DNA of 16,789 nt from CAZXNF01 sp050741255 (GCA_050741255.1 JBOIEQ010000094.1:1-16789), one strand, 5' to 3'; counted from the first letter of the stretch, positions 7,452-15,037 are shown. A program made the numbers and translations. Notes: generated by a model not told the origin, from the letters alone.

Positions 7452-7474
7452 TCTTCAGCACGTGCGGCATCCGT

Positions 7475-7504
7475 CCCCGGCCCGATGGGCCGGGGATTTT
7501 TCTT
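7475..7504 (+). terminator. Rho-independent terminator after the CHRD gene
   Basis: A perfect nine-base stem, CCCCGGCCC (7475-7483) and GGGCCGGGG (7487-7495), with a three-base GAT loop is followed by ATTTTTCTT. It lies 23 bases after the CHRD stop codon and separates that gene from the fourth Bug gene. Confidence 0.9.
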
Positions 7505-7559
7505 GCCTGCCGGGTTTGTCACTACACGCCGCGTTGCCGTACACAGCACTCATGCCCCG

Positions 7560-8546
7560 ATGAAACACAACCATCGATGGCTGGCTGCGGGCCTCGCCGT
7601 CATGGCCGGTGCGGTCGTGCAGGTTCGCGCGCAGACGCCGCCGCGGACCGACTATCCCGTGAAGCCCGTGCGCGTACTCGTGGGCTTCCCCGCCGGCGGG
7701 CCGACCGACATCCTCGCCCGGCTGGTCGCGCAGAAACTCGTCGAGGCCACCGGCCAACAGTTCCCGATCGACAACCGCGGCGGGGCCAGCGGCATGATCG
7801 CCGCGGAACTGACGGCGAAGGCCGCGCCCGACGGCTACACGCTGCTGGTGGTGCCGGCGACGCACTCGGTCAATCCGGGCCTGTACAAAAAAGTGCCCTT
7901 CGACACGCTACGCGACTTCACCGCCGTGAGCCTGGTGGCTGAAGGCCCGTTCATCCTCGTCGTCCATCCCAGCCTGCCCGTGAAAAACGTGCAGGAACTG
8001 GTCGCCCTCGCGCGGCGCAATCCGGGCCGCCTCAACTACGCGTCCGCGGGCATCGGCGGACTTCCGCACCTGGCGGGCGAGCTGTTCAACACCACGACCG
8101 GTGTACGGCTGACCCACATCCCCTACAAGGGCGCCGCGCCGGCAACGGTCGACCTGGTCGCGGGCCACGTGACGATCATGTTCAACAACATGCTGTCGGC
8201 GCTGCCCCATGTGAAGGGTGGACGACTGCGCGCGCTGGCGGTAACCACCGGCAAACGCTCTGCGGCGGTGCCGGAGATCCCGACGATCGCCGAGGCCGGC
8301 GTGAAAGACTACGAAGTTTCGGGCTGGTACGGCGTACTCGCGCCGGCGAATCTGAATGCGGAAGCACTCGGCCGGCTCAACACGGAGATCAACCGGGCGA
8401 TGCGCCAGCCCGACGTGATGAAGCGGCTGTCGGCGGAAGGCGTGGATGCCGTGGCGTCGACCCCGGACGAATTCGCCGCGCGCATCCGGCGGGAGATCGC
8501 GAAATGGGGCGAGGTGGTGAAAACCTCGGGGGCGACCGCCGAATAG
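7560..8546 (+). CDS. Bug/TctC-family substrate-binding protein (4)
   Basis: The 328-residue receptor has a signal peptide over 1-24 (WLAAGLAVMAGAVVQVRA, cut before QTPPRTDYP). The ligand loops are FPAGGPTD at 43-50 and DNRGGASG at 71-78. The usual proline of the second loop is replaced by glycine (DNRGG instead of DNRPG). HIPYKGAAPATVDL and GWYGVLAPAN follow in family order. ATG at 7560 has no clear Shine-Dalgarno sequence, but the signal peptide begins right there and an extension would run into the terminator. It follows the CHRD terminator by 55 bases and must have its own promoter. No enzyme gene follows: the next 440 bases are non-coding and then the strand changes. It is the only Bug gene here without an adjacent enzyme. 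Confidence 0.9.
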   Translation: MKHNHRWLAAGLAVMAGAVVQVRAQTPPRTDYPVKPVRVLVGFPAGGPTDILARLVAQKLVEATGQQFPIDNRGGASGMIAAELTAKAAPDGYTLLVVPATHSVNPGLYKKVPFDTLRDFTAVSLVAEGPFILVVHPSLPVKNVQELVALARRNPGRLNYASAGIGGLPHLAGELFNTTTGVRLTHIPYKGAAPATVDLVAGHVTIMFNNMLSALPHVKGGRLRALAVTTGKRSAAVPEIPTIAEAGVKDYEVSGWYGVLAPANLNAEALGRLNTEINRAMRQPDVMKRLSAEGVDAVASTPDEFAARIRREIAKWGEVVKTSGATAE

Positions 8547-8989
8547 CGGATAAAGATAACGGATAATGAAACTGCTGCCGGGCGGAATGTCATCGAGCCG
8601 GAATTCTTGAATCCGGACCCAAAAGAGGTCGCTTTCCGGGTGCATCAGGCACTGGCTTCGGTGTGAAGCGAGCGCACAACAGCACCACCGCGTCTGCAAC
8701 CGACCGGGAACAGGTTGATCAAGAACCCCGGCCCGATGACATTCCACTACACCGACAAAATCAATTTACGCCTGCGCGCGCGAACGGGTACCGCCGTCCG
8801 TCGCCTGACCGGAGCGGCGCTGCGCCGCGGCACGACCGGCGCAGATGCTGAAGATTCAAACGACTGGAACGCGCACTTCGACGGCGCGTGAGAAACGTAG
8901 GCGGCATCCTGCAAAAATCGCCGTGATAAAACGCCTGCCGGGAGGGGCGATGCGAAGGAAAGGCCGCGCGCGGCGGCCGCCACGCGGAC
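8547..8989. other. Non-coding interval with repeat structure
   Basis: No open frame here looks like a gene: the short frames present are arginine-rich and lack ribosome sites. The first part holds the 27-base inverted repeat annotated separately. At 8814-8828 there is a GC-only palindrome, GCGGCGC-T-GCGCCGC, with no following U-run. The last part, up to 8989, is featureless to my eye. Both flanking genes end here (plus-strand Bug gene, minus-strand small gene), so this is a convergent interval where terminators would be expected, but I see no classic one. Confidence 0.5.
8584..8745. repeat. Imperfect 27-bp inverted repeat bounding 162 bp (MITE-like candidate)
   Basis: The left arm 8584-8610 begins GGAATGTCATCG and continues A, GCCGG, AA, TTCTTGA. 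The right arm 8719-8745 is its reverse complement with three mismatches, ending CGATGACATTCC. The outer 12 bases match perfectly. The interior is 108 bases and non-coding. The layout resembles a miniature inverted-repeat element or the ends of a decayed insertion sequence. I found no convincing target-site duplication outside the arms (left flank CCGGGC, right flank ACTACA), so mobility is not shown. Confidence 0.55.
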
Positions 8990-9193
8990 TTATTTCTTCT
9001 TTTTCCGGTCCGCGAGGATCTTCTTGTAGCAGTCGGAGCAGACCGCGCGCTTGTTCTTCAGCCCCGGCAGAAACTTGAACGTGTCCCGCGGCTTGGAATG
9101 CTGGCCGTGGTAACAGTAGCGCAGGGGGCTGGGGGTGCCTGCCGCGGGTGCGGCCGGCGTGGGGGGCGTGGGTGCGGGGTGCGGCTTCGTCAT
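8990..9193 (-). CDS. Small cysteine-containing protein, possible zinc knuckle, 67 aa
   Basis: I do not recognise a named family. The N-terminal 23 residues are proline/alanine-rich (PAPTPPTPAAPAAGTPSP). A compact basic domain follows with C27-x-H29 (RYCYHGQH), then C52-x2-C55 (AVCSDCYKKI), ending in RKKKK. Three cysteines plus H29 or H32 could bind one zinc ion, and the lysine tail would suit contact with nucleic acid or ribosome. Both are inferences. ATG at 9193 has only a weak G-rich sequence upstream. It lies 32 bases downstream of the flavoprotein gene on the same strand and may share its message. A longer in-frame reading through the flavoprotein gene is a shadow frame. Confidence 0.6.
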   Translation of the reverse strand: MTKPHPAPTPPTPAAPAAGTPSPLRYCYHGQHSKPRDTFKFLPGLKNKRAVCSDCYKKILADRKKKK

Positions 9194-9225
9194 CCCCGGA
9201 GCATAACGCGGAATGGCCTGTTCGT

Positions 9226-10926
9226 TCAGCCCCCGCGCGACGCGGGCCCTTCCGGCGCCGGGGCCAGAAACGCGTGCACTTGCGCCACCACGGCGGCCCC
9301 CTCGCCGATGGCCCCGCCGACGCGCTTGACCGAACCGCTGCGGACGTCGCCCACCGCGAACACCCCCGGGACGCTGGCGGCCAAGGGCAGGGCCGTCGGC
9401 GGTGTCAGGCTTGCGCCCGTCCGCACAAAACCTTTCTCGTCCAGGGCAACGCCGCAGCCGGCGAGCCAGTCGGTGGCGGGCTCGGCTCCGACGAACAGAA
9501 ACACATGCCGGATCGCCAGGTCGACCTCCTGGCCGGTTTGGCGATGACGCCAGCGGACGCGTTCGAGCCCCGTCGCAGCCGCCCCCGCGAGCGCGACCAG
9601 TTCCGTCTGCGGGTGCAGGGTGACGTTCGGCAAGGCGTCCAGCCGGTCGATCAGGTAGCGCGACATGCTGGCCGCGAGGCTGCTCCCGCGCACCAGCACG
9701 TGCACGTGCGCGGCATGGCCGGAGAGGAAGACCGCGGCCTGGCCGGCCGAATTGCCGCCACCGACCAGCACCACCTGCTCGTTCGCGCACAAACGCGCCT
9801 CGATCGGGGAGGCCCAGTACGACACGCCCTTGCCTTCGAACTGGCCGAGATCGGGCAGAGCAGGCCGGCGGTAGCGTGCACCGCTCGCCACCACTACGGT
9901 GCGCGCCTGCAGCCGGCGACCGTCCGCGAGCTCGATGGTGATGATGCCGCCCGGCCCCGCACCCGTGCAATCGAGCCCGGCGACCTCGACGGGAATCATG
10001 ACCTCCGCGCCGAACTTCTGCGCCTGCGAGAATGCCCGTCCGGCCAGCGCCTGACCCGAAATGCCGGTCGGGAAACCGAGGTAATTCTCGATGCGCGCGC
10101 TCGCGCCGGCCTGACCGCCGATGGCGCACTCGTCGAGTACGGTTACCGCCAGCCCTTCGGACGCGGCATACACCGCGGTGGCCAGTCCCGCCGGACCGGC
10201 GCCGATCACGGCCACGTCGAACACGCGGTCGGCCGGGATCTCGCCCGTCATGCCCAGGCAGCGCGCCAGATCGACTTCGCCCGGATTGCGCAGCACCGAG
10301 CCGTCGGGGCATACCGCGAGCGGCATCTCGTGCGGACCGGGTGCGTAGCGCTGCACCAGCGCGGCGGCATCCTCGTCTTCCGCCGGGTCCAGCACCTGGT
10401 ACGGCTGGCTGTTGCGCGAAAGAAACCCGCGCAATCGAACCACGTCCGGCGCGTTCAGCGCGCCGACCAGCACCGCCCCCACCCCGGTTTCGATCAGGCT
10501 CACGCGCCGTAAAATGAGCGCGCGCATGATGCGCTCGCCCAATTCGGCCTCCGCCACCAGCAGTGCGCGCAAGCCGTCGGGCGGAATCAGCACCGTTTCC
10601 ACGTCGCCGACCGCGTGGCCATCCACCAGCGCGTGCCGCCCCGACAACTGACCCACCTCGGCAAGAAACTGGCCGGGCCCCTGCTCCACGATCAGTTCGA
10701 CGTGGCCCAGTCCGTCGCGCTGGGTGATCGCCACCGTGCCGCTGCACATCACGAACATGCCCGGCCCCGGCTTGCCGGCTTCGAACAGGCGTTCACCGTC
10801 GCGGTAGCGGCGGCGCGTGCCGAAGCGGGAGATGCGCACCATCTCCGCCGGCGTCAGCGCGGGGAACATCTGATGGCGACGCGCCTCGAGGGTCTTCGAA
10901 GGCGTTGCGTGGGAACGCGTGCTCAT
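9226..10926 (-). CDS. FAD-dependent oxidoreductase with N-terminal cNMP-binding-like domain (thioredoxin-reductase fold)
   Basis: The 566-residue protein has three parts. Residues about 20-145 resemble a cyclic-nucleotide-binding (CAP-type) domain, with GERLFEAGKPGPGMFVMCSG at 44-63. Its phosphate-cassette region is atypical (GQFLAEVGQLSGRHALVDG). Residues about 158-226 look like a small glutaredoxin-like fold (FLSRNSQPYQVLD, CPDGSVLRNP) without a CxxC pair. Residues 235-560 are a two-nucleotide-domain reductase: VIGAGPAG at 240-247 for FAD, VVLVGGGNSAGQAA at 385-398 for NAD(P)H, and FAVGDVRSGSVKRVGGAIGE near the end. The redox CxxC of true thioredoxin reductase is replaced by YWASPIEA at 370-377, so it should not reduce thioredoxin in the usual way. 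The electron acceptor is unknown. ATG at 10926 is chosen because the domain begins soon after. The ribosome site is weak. Confidence 0.88.
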   Translation of the reverse strand: MSTRSHATPSKTLEARRHQMFPALTPAEMVRISRFGTRRRYRDGERLFEAGKPGPGMFVMCSGTVAITQRDGLGHVELIVEQGPGQFLAEVGQLSGRHALVDGHAVGDVETVLIPPDGLRALLVAEAELGERIMRALILRRVSLIETGVGAVLVGALNAPDVVRLRGFLSRNSQPYQVLDPAEDEDAAALVQRYAPGPHEMPLAVCPDGSVLRNPGEVDLARCLGMTGEIPADRVFDVAVIGAGPAGLATAVYAASEGLAVTVLDECAIGGQAGASARIENYLGFPTGISGQALAGRAFSQAQKFGAEVMIPVEVAGLDCTGAGPGGIITIELADGRRLQARTVVVASGARYRRPALPDLGQFEGKGVSYWASPIEARLCANEQVVLVGGGNSAGQAAVFLSGHAAHVHVLVRGSSLAASMSRYLIDRLDALPNVTLHPQTELVALAGAAATGLERVRWRHRQTGQEVDLAIRHVFLFVGAEPATDWLAGCGVALDEKGFVRTGASLTPPTALPLAASVPGVFAVGDVRSGSVKRVGGAIGEGAAVVAQVHAFLAPAPEGPASRGG

Positions 10927-11010
10927 GGTGGCCTGACGGCGGTCGGAGTGCGCGATTGTGTTGGCTGCGCGGATCGCGCGCAAGCTGCACGTCCTCCCAA
11001 TAACCGGCGA

Positions 11011-11048
11011 CAAAAAAAAGACAGAGCCCGGCACTGCCGGGCTCTGTC
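11011..11048 (-). terminator. Rho-independent terminator after the lectin-like gene
   Basis: A perfect 13-base stem, GACAGAGCCCGGC (11020-11032) and GCCGGGCTCTGTC (11036-11048), has a three-base loop. On the minus strand it is followed by CTTTTTTTTG. It lies 36 bases past the stop of the minus-strand lipoprotein gene and isolates it from the flavoprotein gene downstream. Confidence 0.92.
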
Positions 11049-11084
11049 GGACGTACCTTCCGCGCCGCGCGCGGTTGTGCCGAT

Positions 11085-11750
11085 TTATCTCGCAGCGAAA
11101 CAGTAAAACAGACCAGCGCCGCCCGTGCCGACCAGCGCGGGCTGGCTGCAGCCGCCGCGTGACGCGTGCGAGGAGTTCCACGAGGTATCGACCTGACTGT
11201 CGCTGAAGCCCTTGCGATCAATGTGCCCCGTCATCGCGGCGCCCTCGGCGCCGCTTCTGGTCCAGTTGCCGCAGGTCATGTCCGGCGATGCGGGAAAAGC
11301 GCGCCCATCCGCGGTGGAACCGGTCAGCGCATCATGCGTGTTCGGCTTGTCGCCGCTGCCATTCACCACGGCGCCCTTCTCGGTCAGCGAGGTCTGCTTG
11401 GTGAGATTATTGTTCGTGTGCAACTCGTCCACGTTGTAGGCCACGATCACGCCCCTGGCGTTCTGCCACGGGCCCGAGCCGATGCGATCGCGTGCGTTGA
11501 CGCTCCCTGCGCCGCTCGTGCTGAGGTAGGCGCGCCAGGTTTTGCCGCCGGCGCCGGCCGCCTCGGCAAGTGCCTGGCAATGCTTGTCGGCCCCGGCAAG
11601 GCCGCCGAGATCGGCGCCCTTGCCACTGCCAACGCTGGTGACGAAGAAGCTCATCTCGCTCTGCGGCGTGTTCTTCGAAGCACAGGCCGCCAATCCAGTC
11701 AGCGCCGCGACAGCGACCACAGCCAACGGTATTTTCTTCTTCGACAGCAT
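11085..11750 (-). CDS. Secreted lectin-like lipoprotein (C-type-lectin/endostatin-like, DUF1554-type)
   Basis: The 221-residue protein has a lipoprotein signal (KKKIPLAVVAVAALTGLAAC), with Cys23 as the probable lipid anchor. The remainder, from FFVTSVGSGKGADLGGLAGA at 35-54, reads like the C-type-lectin or endostatin-like fold seen in bacterial DUF1554-type proteins. It has a GADxHCQALAEAAG helix, TWRAYLST, ARDRIGSGPWQNARG and a final TGGAGLFYCFA strand. Four cysteines (58, 160, 201, 217) could form two disulfides, fitting an extracytoplasmic location. The ligand is unknown. ATG at 11750 is preceded by AAGAGGAGGC, an excellent ribosome site. It is a single-gene unit with a strong terminator and is divergent from the pilin-like gene. 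The family assignment is by pattern, and I am surer of the export than of the lectin name. Confidence 0.75.
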   Translation of the reverse strand: MLSKKKIPLAVVAVAALTGLAACASKNTPQSEMSFFVTSVGSGKGADLGGLAGADKHCQALAEAAGAGGKTWRAYLSTSGAGSVNARDRIGSGPWQNARGVIVAYNVDELHTNNNLTKQTSLTEKGAVVNGSGDKPNTHDALTGSTADGRAFPASPDMTCGNWTRSGAEGAAMTGHIDRKGFSDSQVDTSWNSSHASRGGCSQPALVGTGGAGLFYCFAAR

Positions 11751-11892
11751 AAACGCCTCCTCTTGAATGGTGGGGACAGTATCAAACGCGCCCGAACGAT
11801 ACCGTAAAAATGCGGGCACGCCCGGCAACACCGGTCGAAAGCGGTTTATTCCGGCTATCATCCCGTCAATGCTGGCACGGCGATCACCCTAC

Positions 11893-12390
11893 ATGACGCG
11901 ATTCCACGACGGTTTTTCGATGATGGAGATGATGGTGGTGCTCGCCGTCATCGCGATCCTCGCCCTGATGGCGGCGCCGAGCTTTCAGGACCAGATCGTG
12001 CGCGACCAGATCAAGGAGTCGCTGCCGCTCGCGGACATCGCGAAGAAACCTGTCGAGGTCGCGTGGACCGCCTTGCAGGTCTTCCCGCCCGACAACGCCG
12101 CCGCCGCGCTGCCACCGGCGGACAAGATCGTCAACAACCACATCCGCGCGGTACAGGTGCAGGACGGCGCGATACACGTCACCTTCGGCAACCGCGCGAA
12201 CGCCCAACTCAAGGACAGGATCCTCACCCTGCGCCCGGCGGTGGTGGACGACGCGCCGGTGGTGCCCGTCACCTGGGTCTGCGGCTACGCCGACCCGCCA
12301 GAGAAGATGACCGTCAAAGGCGAGAACAAGACCAATATCCCCGCGAACTTCCTGCCGTTCAACTGCCGCGCGCGGGCGCCCGCGAAATAG
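11893..12390 (+). CDS. Type IV pilin-like protein (prepilin-type N-terminus)
   Basis: From ATG at 11893 the protein has 165 residues with a class III (prepilin) signal. The leader is MTRFHDG, cleavage falls before F8, glutamate is at mature position 5 (E12), and a hydrophobic helix follows (MMVVLAVIAILALMAAPSF, 13-31). The globular part has two cysteines, C130 (VTWVCGY) and C158 (LPFNCRA), that would form the C-terminal disulfide loop of type IVa pilins. The conserved blocks SLPLADIAKKPVEVAW and IHVTFGNRANAQLKDR look like a Burkholderiales pilin-like group. An in-frame ATG at 11869 would add eight residues to the leader. Neither start has a clear ribosome site, and I prefer the 7-residue leader as typical. 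No assembly genes (pilB, pilC, pilD, pilQ) are nearby, so it must rely on a system elsewhere. Confidence 0.87.
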   Translation: MTRFHDGFSMMEMMVVLAVIAILALMAAPSFQDQIVRDQIKESLPLADIAKKPVEVAWTALQVFPPDNAAAALPPADKIVNNHIRAVQVQDGAIHVTFGNRANAQLKDRILTLRPAVVDDAPVVPVTWVCGYADPPEKMTVKGENKTNIPANFLPFNCRARAPAK

Positions 12391-12588
12391 CCCGCCGCGG
12401 CGCCCGTCGCCGCCGTCTGTAGGCGAACACCCGACACCGGTTTGGGACGCCTCCCGATAAGCGCGGGCCCGCGCGCGCCGTATCGTAAGCGCGTCGTCCA
12501 AGGGAAATTTTTCGTGCGGACGGGTTTCACGCTCTACGGCACCCGTCATTTGCCGGGGCCGGATCCGACAATCATTGAGGAGCACAAC

Positions 12589-12753
12589 ATGATCTCCTGG
12601 GCCGTAACGTTTTTCATCATCGCTCTGATCGCCGCCGTACTGGGCTTCACCGGCATCGCCGGCACGGCGGTCAACATCGCCTGGATACTCGCCGTGGTGG
12701 GCATCATCTTCGCCATCGTCTTCGGCGTGCTGGGCCGCCGTCCGCCGGCGTAG
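12589..12753 (+). CDS. DUF1328 (UPF0391) small membrane protein
   Basis: The 54-residue protein is almost entirely hydrophobic, with two membrane helices at about 4-21 and 29-47 (MISWAVTFFIIALIAAVLGF, then IAWILAVVGIIFAIVFGVLG) joined by a short TGIAGTA loop. It ends in RRPPA. Length and sequence match the DUF1328/YtjA family of inner-membrane proteins, whose role is unknown. ATG at 12589 has TTGAGGAGCACAAC before it, a good ribosome site. It stands as a single-gene unit: the preceding 198 bases are non-coding and include a 14-base self-complementary GC block (12461-12474), and a strong terminator follows. Confidence 0.9.
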   Translation: MISWAVTFFIIALIAAVLGFTGIAGTAVNIAWILAVVGIIFAIVFGVLGRRPPA

Positions 12754-12780
12754 ACGCGGCGCGCAGCAACAGGCCGTACA

Positions 12781-12816
12781 GCGACAGGGCCCGCAACCGG
12801 GCCCTGTCGCTTTTTT
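12781..12816 (+). terminator. Rho-independent terminator after the DUF1328 gene
   Basis: A perfect 13-base stem, GCGACAGGGCCCG (12781-12793) and CGGGCCCTGTCGC (12798-12810), with a CAAC loop is followed directly by six T. It sits 27 bases after the DUF1328 stop and 17 bases from the stop of the convergent oxidase gene. Confidence 0.93.
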
Positions 12817-12832
12817 GCGCCTCGGACAGCCG

Positions 12833-14089
12833 CTAACGCTCCAGAAAAAATGCGGGCCCCTTCGCCGGCAGCAGCCGCTCCCGCGTCATTTCCGCCAGCG
12901 TCGTAATACCCAACATCGCCATGTCGCGGGAGAGTTCGTCGCGCAGCAGGCGGATCGCATGGTGCAGGCCTTCCGATCCGGCGATCGTGGCGGCGTAAAG
13001 AAAAGGCCGGCCCACGAACACGAACTGCGCGCCGAGCGCGAGCGCCTTGAGGATGTCGGTGCCGCGCCGGAAACCGCTGTCGATCATCACCGCCATGCCG
13101 CCGGCTTCCGCGGCGATCCCCGGCAGCACGCGCAGCGGCGACACCACGCCGTCGAGCTGGCGCCCGCCGTGGTTGGAGACGACGATGCCGTCCACACCGT
13201 GTTCGCGCGCACGACGGGCATCCGCCACGTCGAGGATGCCCTTCAGCACCAGCTTGCCCTTCCACAGACGGCGCATCAGCGCCACATGTTCCCAGTTGAG
13301 GTGATCGCGCCGCGCACGTTCGCGGATGGCGGTGCGCGACATCAGCGGCGTGCGCGGCCCCATGTTCTCGTAGTGCGGCATGCCCTGGGTCAGAAGCGTG
13401 CGCAGGAACATGCCGCACAGCCAGCGCGGGCGCGTGAGGCAATCCCAGGCCATGCGCGGCGTGGGCCGCAGTGGGGCGTTGTAGCCGTTGCGCACGTTGT
13501 TCTCGCGGTTGGCCTGCACCGGCACGTCCACCGTCAGTACCAGTGTCTCGAAGCCGGCGCGCGTCACGCGATCGACGAGCGTCGTAATCGCGCCGTCCTC
13601 GCCCGGCAGGTAGGCCTGGAACCAGGCGGTGCGCCCCGCCGCCCGCACGTCCTCCAGCCGCATCAGTGAAGCGCCGCTCTGGATCATCGGGATGTTGGCT
13701 TCCGCGGCGGTCCGCGCGAAGACGAGGTCACCTTGATAGGCTGCGAGCGAGGTGCCGCCCATCGGCGAAAGTCCGAACGGCAAGTCATAGGTCTGGCCGA
13801 ACAGCGTCGTCTTCGCCGAACGTCCCGAGACGTTGACCAGCATGCGCGGCAGCAGCGCGATCTCGTCGAACACGGACCGGTTGCCACGCAACGCAATGTT
13901 GTCCTCGACACCGCCGGACACGTAGCCGAACACCGGACGCGGCAGGCGGCGACGCGCAGCGGCCTCGAAGTCCTCGAGCGCAAGCATCATGCGAAGGGAT
14001 CTCGGCAGGGAAGCGGCCGGCCGGGCTTCGTTGAAGGGCCGCGGGGTGGTGGTCTGCGGAGCCGCGCCGCTGGTGGTCATGTCGGGCAT
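12833..14089 (-). CDS. FMN-dependent alpha-hydroxy-acid oxidase/dehydrogenase (LldD-like)
   Basis: The 418-residue enzyme belongs to the family of L-lactate dehydrogenase, glycolate oxidase and mandelate dehydrogenase, which oxidise 2-hydroxy acids to 2-oxo acids using FMN. The visible signs are FGYVSGGVEDN at 54-64 with active-site Tyr56, SPMGGTSLA at 108-116 for FMN, WFQAYLP at 156-162, TVDVPV at 186-191 and Lys283 in VLKGI. The catalytic block SNHGGRQLDG (305-314) has His307 and Arg310, and the phosphate site is DSGFRRGTDILKALALGAQF (337-356). The N-terminal 33 residues are a variable extension rich in threonine and proline. The start is ATG at 14089; ATG at 14080 is equally possible, and neither has a strong ribosome site. 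It follows the nitrilase-type gene by 34 bases on the same strand, so the two are probably one unit. The substrate cannot be fixed from sequence. Confidence 0.92.
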   Translation of the reverse strand: MPDMTTSGAAPQTTTPRPFNEARPAASLPRSLRMMLALEDFEAAARRRLPRPVFGYVSGGVEDNIALRGNRSVFDEIALLPRMLVNVSGRSAKTTLFGQTYDLPFGLSPMGGTSLAAYQGDLVFARTAAEANIPMIQSGASLMRLEDVRAAGRTAWFQAYLPGEDGAITTLVDRVTRAGFETLVLTVDVPVQANRENNVRNGYNAPLRPTPRMAWDCLTRPRWLCGMFLRTLLTQGMPHYENMGPRTPLMSRTAIRERARRDHLNWEHVALMRRLWKGKLVLKGILDVADARRAREHGVDGIVVSNHGGRQLDGVVSPLRVLPGIAAEAGGMAVMIDSGFRRGTDILKALALGAQFVFVGRPFLYAATIAGSEGLHHAIRLLRDELSRDMAMLGITTLAEMTRERLLPAKGPAFFLER

Positions 14090-14123
14090 GGGAAATCCGT
14101 GTGGGGTGGCGGGAAATATCAGG

Positions 14124-14987
14124 TCAGGCAATGAGGTCGGAGTACAACTCGGGTCGGCGGTCGCGCCACCAGGGAATCTTCTTCCGCTCGCGGCTGGCCT
14201 GCTCCAGGTCCAGCGTCGCGACCAGCAGTTGTGCGTCGGTGGTACCGGCTTCGGCGACGATGGTCCCGCTCGGGTCGACAATCATGCAGCGGCCGAGGTG
14301 GTTGCGCACGCCCTCCTGCCCCACCCGGTTCGCGGCGACGACGTAGAGACCGTTCTCGTAGGCCCGCGCGCGCAGCGCCACGTCCCAGATGCCGGCGCGG
14401 TGCTGCGGGTCGCTGTAGGTGGAATAGCAGATGGGCATGAAAATGATCTCCGCGCCCCGGATGGCGAGCACGCGCGAAGGCTCCGGATACAGCCGGTCGT
14501 TGCAGATCTGGATGCCGAAACGCGTGCCGTGCCAGTCGAACACGGGCAGAGAACCGCCCGGCCGGAAATACAGGCGCTCGTAGCTGCCGGTGCCGCCGGC
14601 TTTTTCATCCGGAAAATAGGCCGGGATATGCGTCTTGCGGTAGGTGCCGAGGACTTCGCCCCGTTCGTCGCAGACCAGCGCCGAGTTGAAATTGCCTTCG
14701 GGCGCACGCTCCGCGAACGGCCAGATCGCGGCGATGCCGTGCCGGCGCGACAGCGCGCGCAATTCCTGCATCACCGACCCATCCGCCGCGAGGAAGTAGC
14801 GGTCGAAGTCCGCCGTCAGCCGGTTGGGGAAAAACGGCGCGAGGAAAAGCTCGGAAAACGCCACCAGCTCGACCCGCTGCGCGGCGGCCTGCGCCATCAG
14901 CGTCGCGGCCGCGGGCAGCATGCTGGCCGGATCGTCCGAGAGTACGGGGCCGGTCTGTGCTGCGGCGACGGTGAGGGTGCGGGACAT
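14124..14987 (-). CDS. Nitrilase-superfamily carbon-nitrogen hydrolase, N-carbamoyl-amino-acid-amidohydrolase-like
   Basis: The 287-residue cytoplasmic enzyme shows the full catalytic triad of the superfamily: Glu46 in FSELFLAPFF, Lys118 in TYRKTHIP and Cys162 in GIQICNDRLYPE. The stretch CNDRLYPEPSR resembles the CNDRRWPE motif of N-carbamoyl-D-amino-acid hydrolases, so hydrolysis of a carbamoyl or simple amide is more likely than of a nitrile. This remains a family-level inference. The length is normal. ATG at 14987 begins MSRTLTVAAAQTGP, the usual N-terminus, though the upstream ribosome site is weak. It leads a two-gene minus-strand unit with the hydroxy-acid oxidase and is divergent from the fifth Bug gene across 117 bases. 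That arrangement suggests shared control: uptake on one side, hydrolysis then oxidation on the other. Confidence 0.9.
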   Translation of the reverse strand: MSRTLTVAAAQTGPVLSDDPASMLPAAATLMAQAAAQRVELVAFSELFLAPFFPNRLTADFDRYFLAADGSVMQELRALSRRHGIAAIWPFAERAPEGNFNSALVCDERGEVLGTYRKTHIPAYFPDEKAGGTGSYERLYFRPGGSLPVFDWHGTRFGIQICNDRLYPEPSRVLAIRGAEIIFMPICYSTYSDPQHRAGIWDVALRARAYENGLYVVAANRVGQEGVRNHLGRCMIVDPSGTIVAEAGTTDAQLLVATLDLEQASRERKKIPWWRDRRPELYSDLIA

Positions 14988-15037
14988 GATGGTGATGAAC
15001 GAAACGCGCCGCTCGGGTGGCGCGGGAGGTCTATTGG

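Noticed and set aside
8663..8983. Short frames on both strands in the 8547-8989 interval
   Set aside because: They have arginine-rich translations, no ribosome sites and no known family. The interval is better read as non-coding.
9148..10512. 454-residue plus-strand frame opposite the flavoprotein gene
   Set aside because: The minus-strand protein has complete FAD and NAD(P)H motifs, and the plus-strand frame has none.
12461..12474. Self-complementary GCGCGGGCCCGCGC upstream of the DUF1328 gene as a terminator for the pilin gene
   Set aside because: It has no loop-forming spacer and no T-run after it. GC-only palindromes are common in this DNA.
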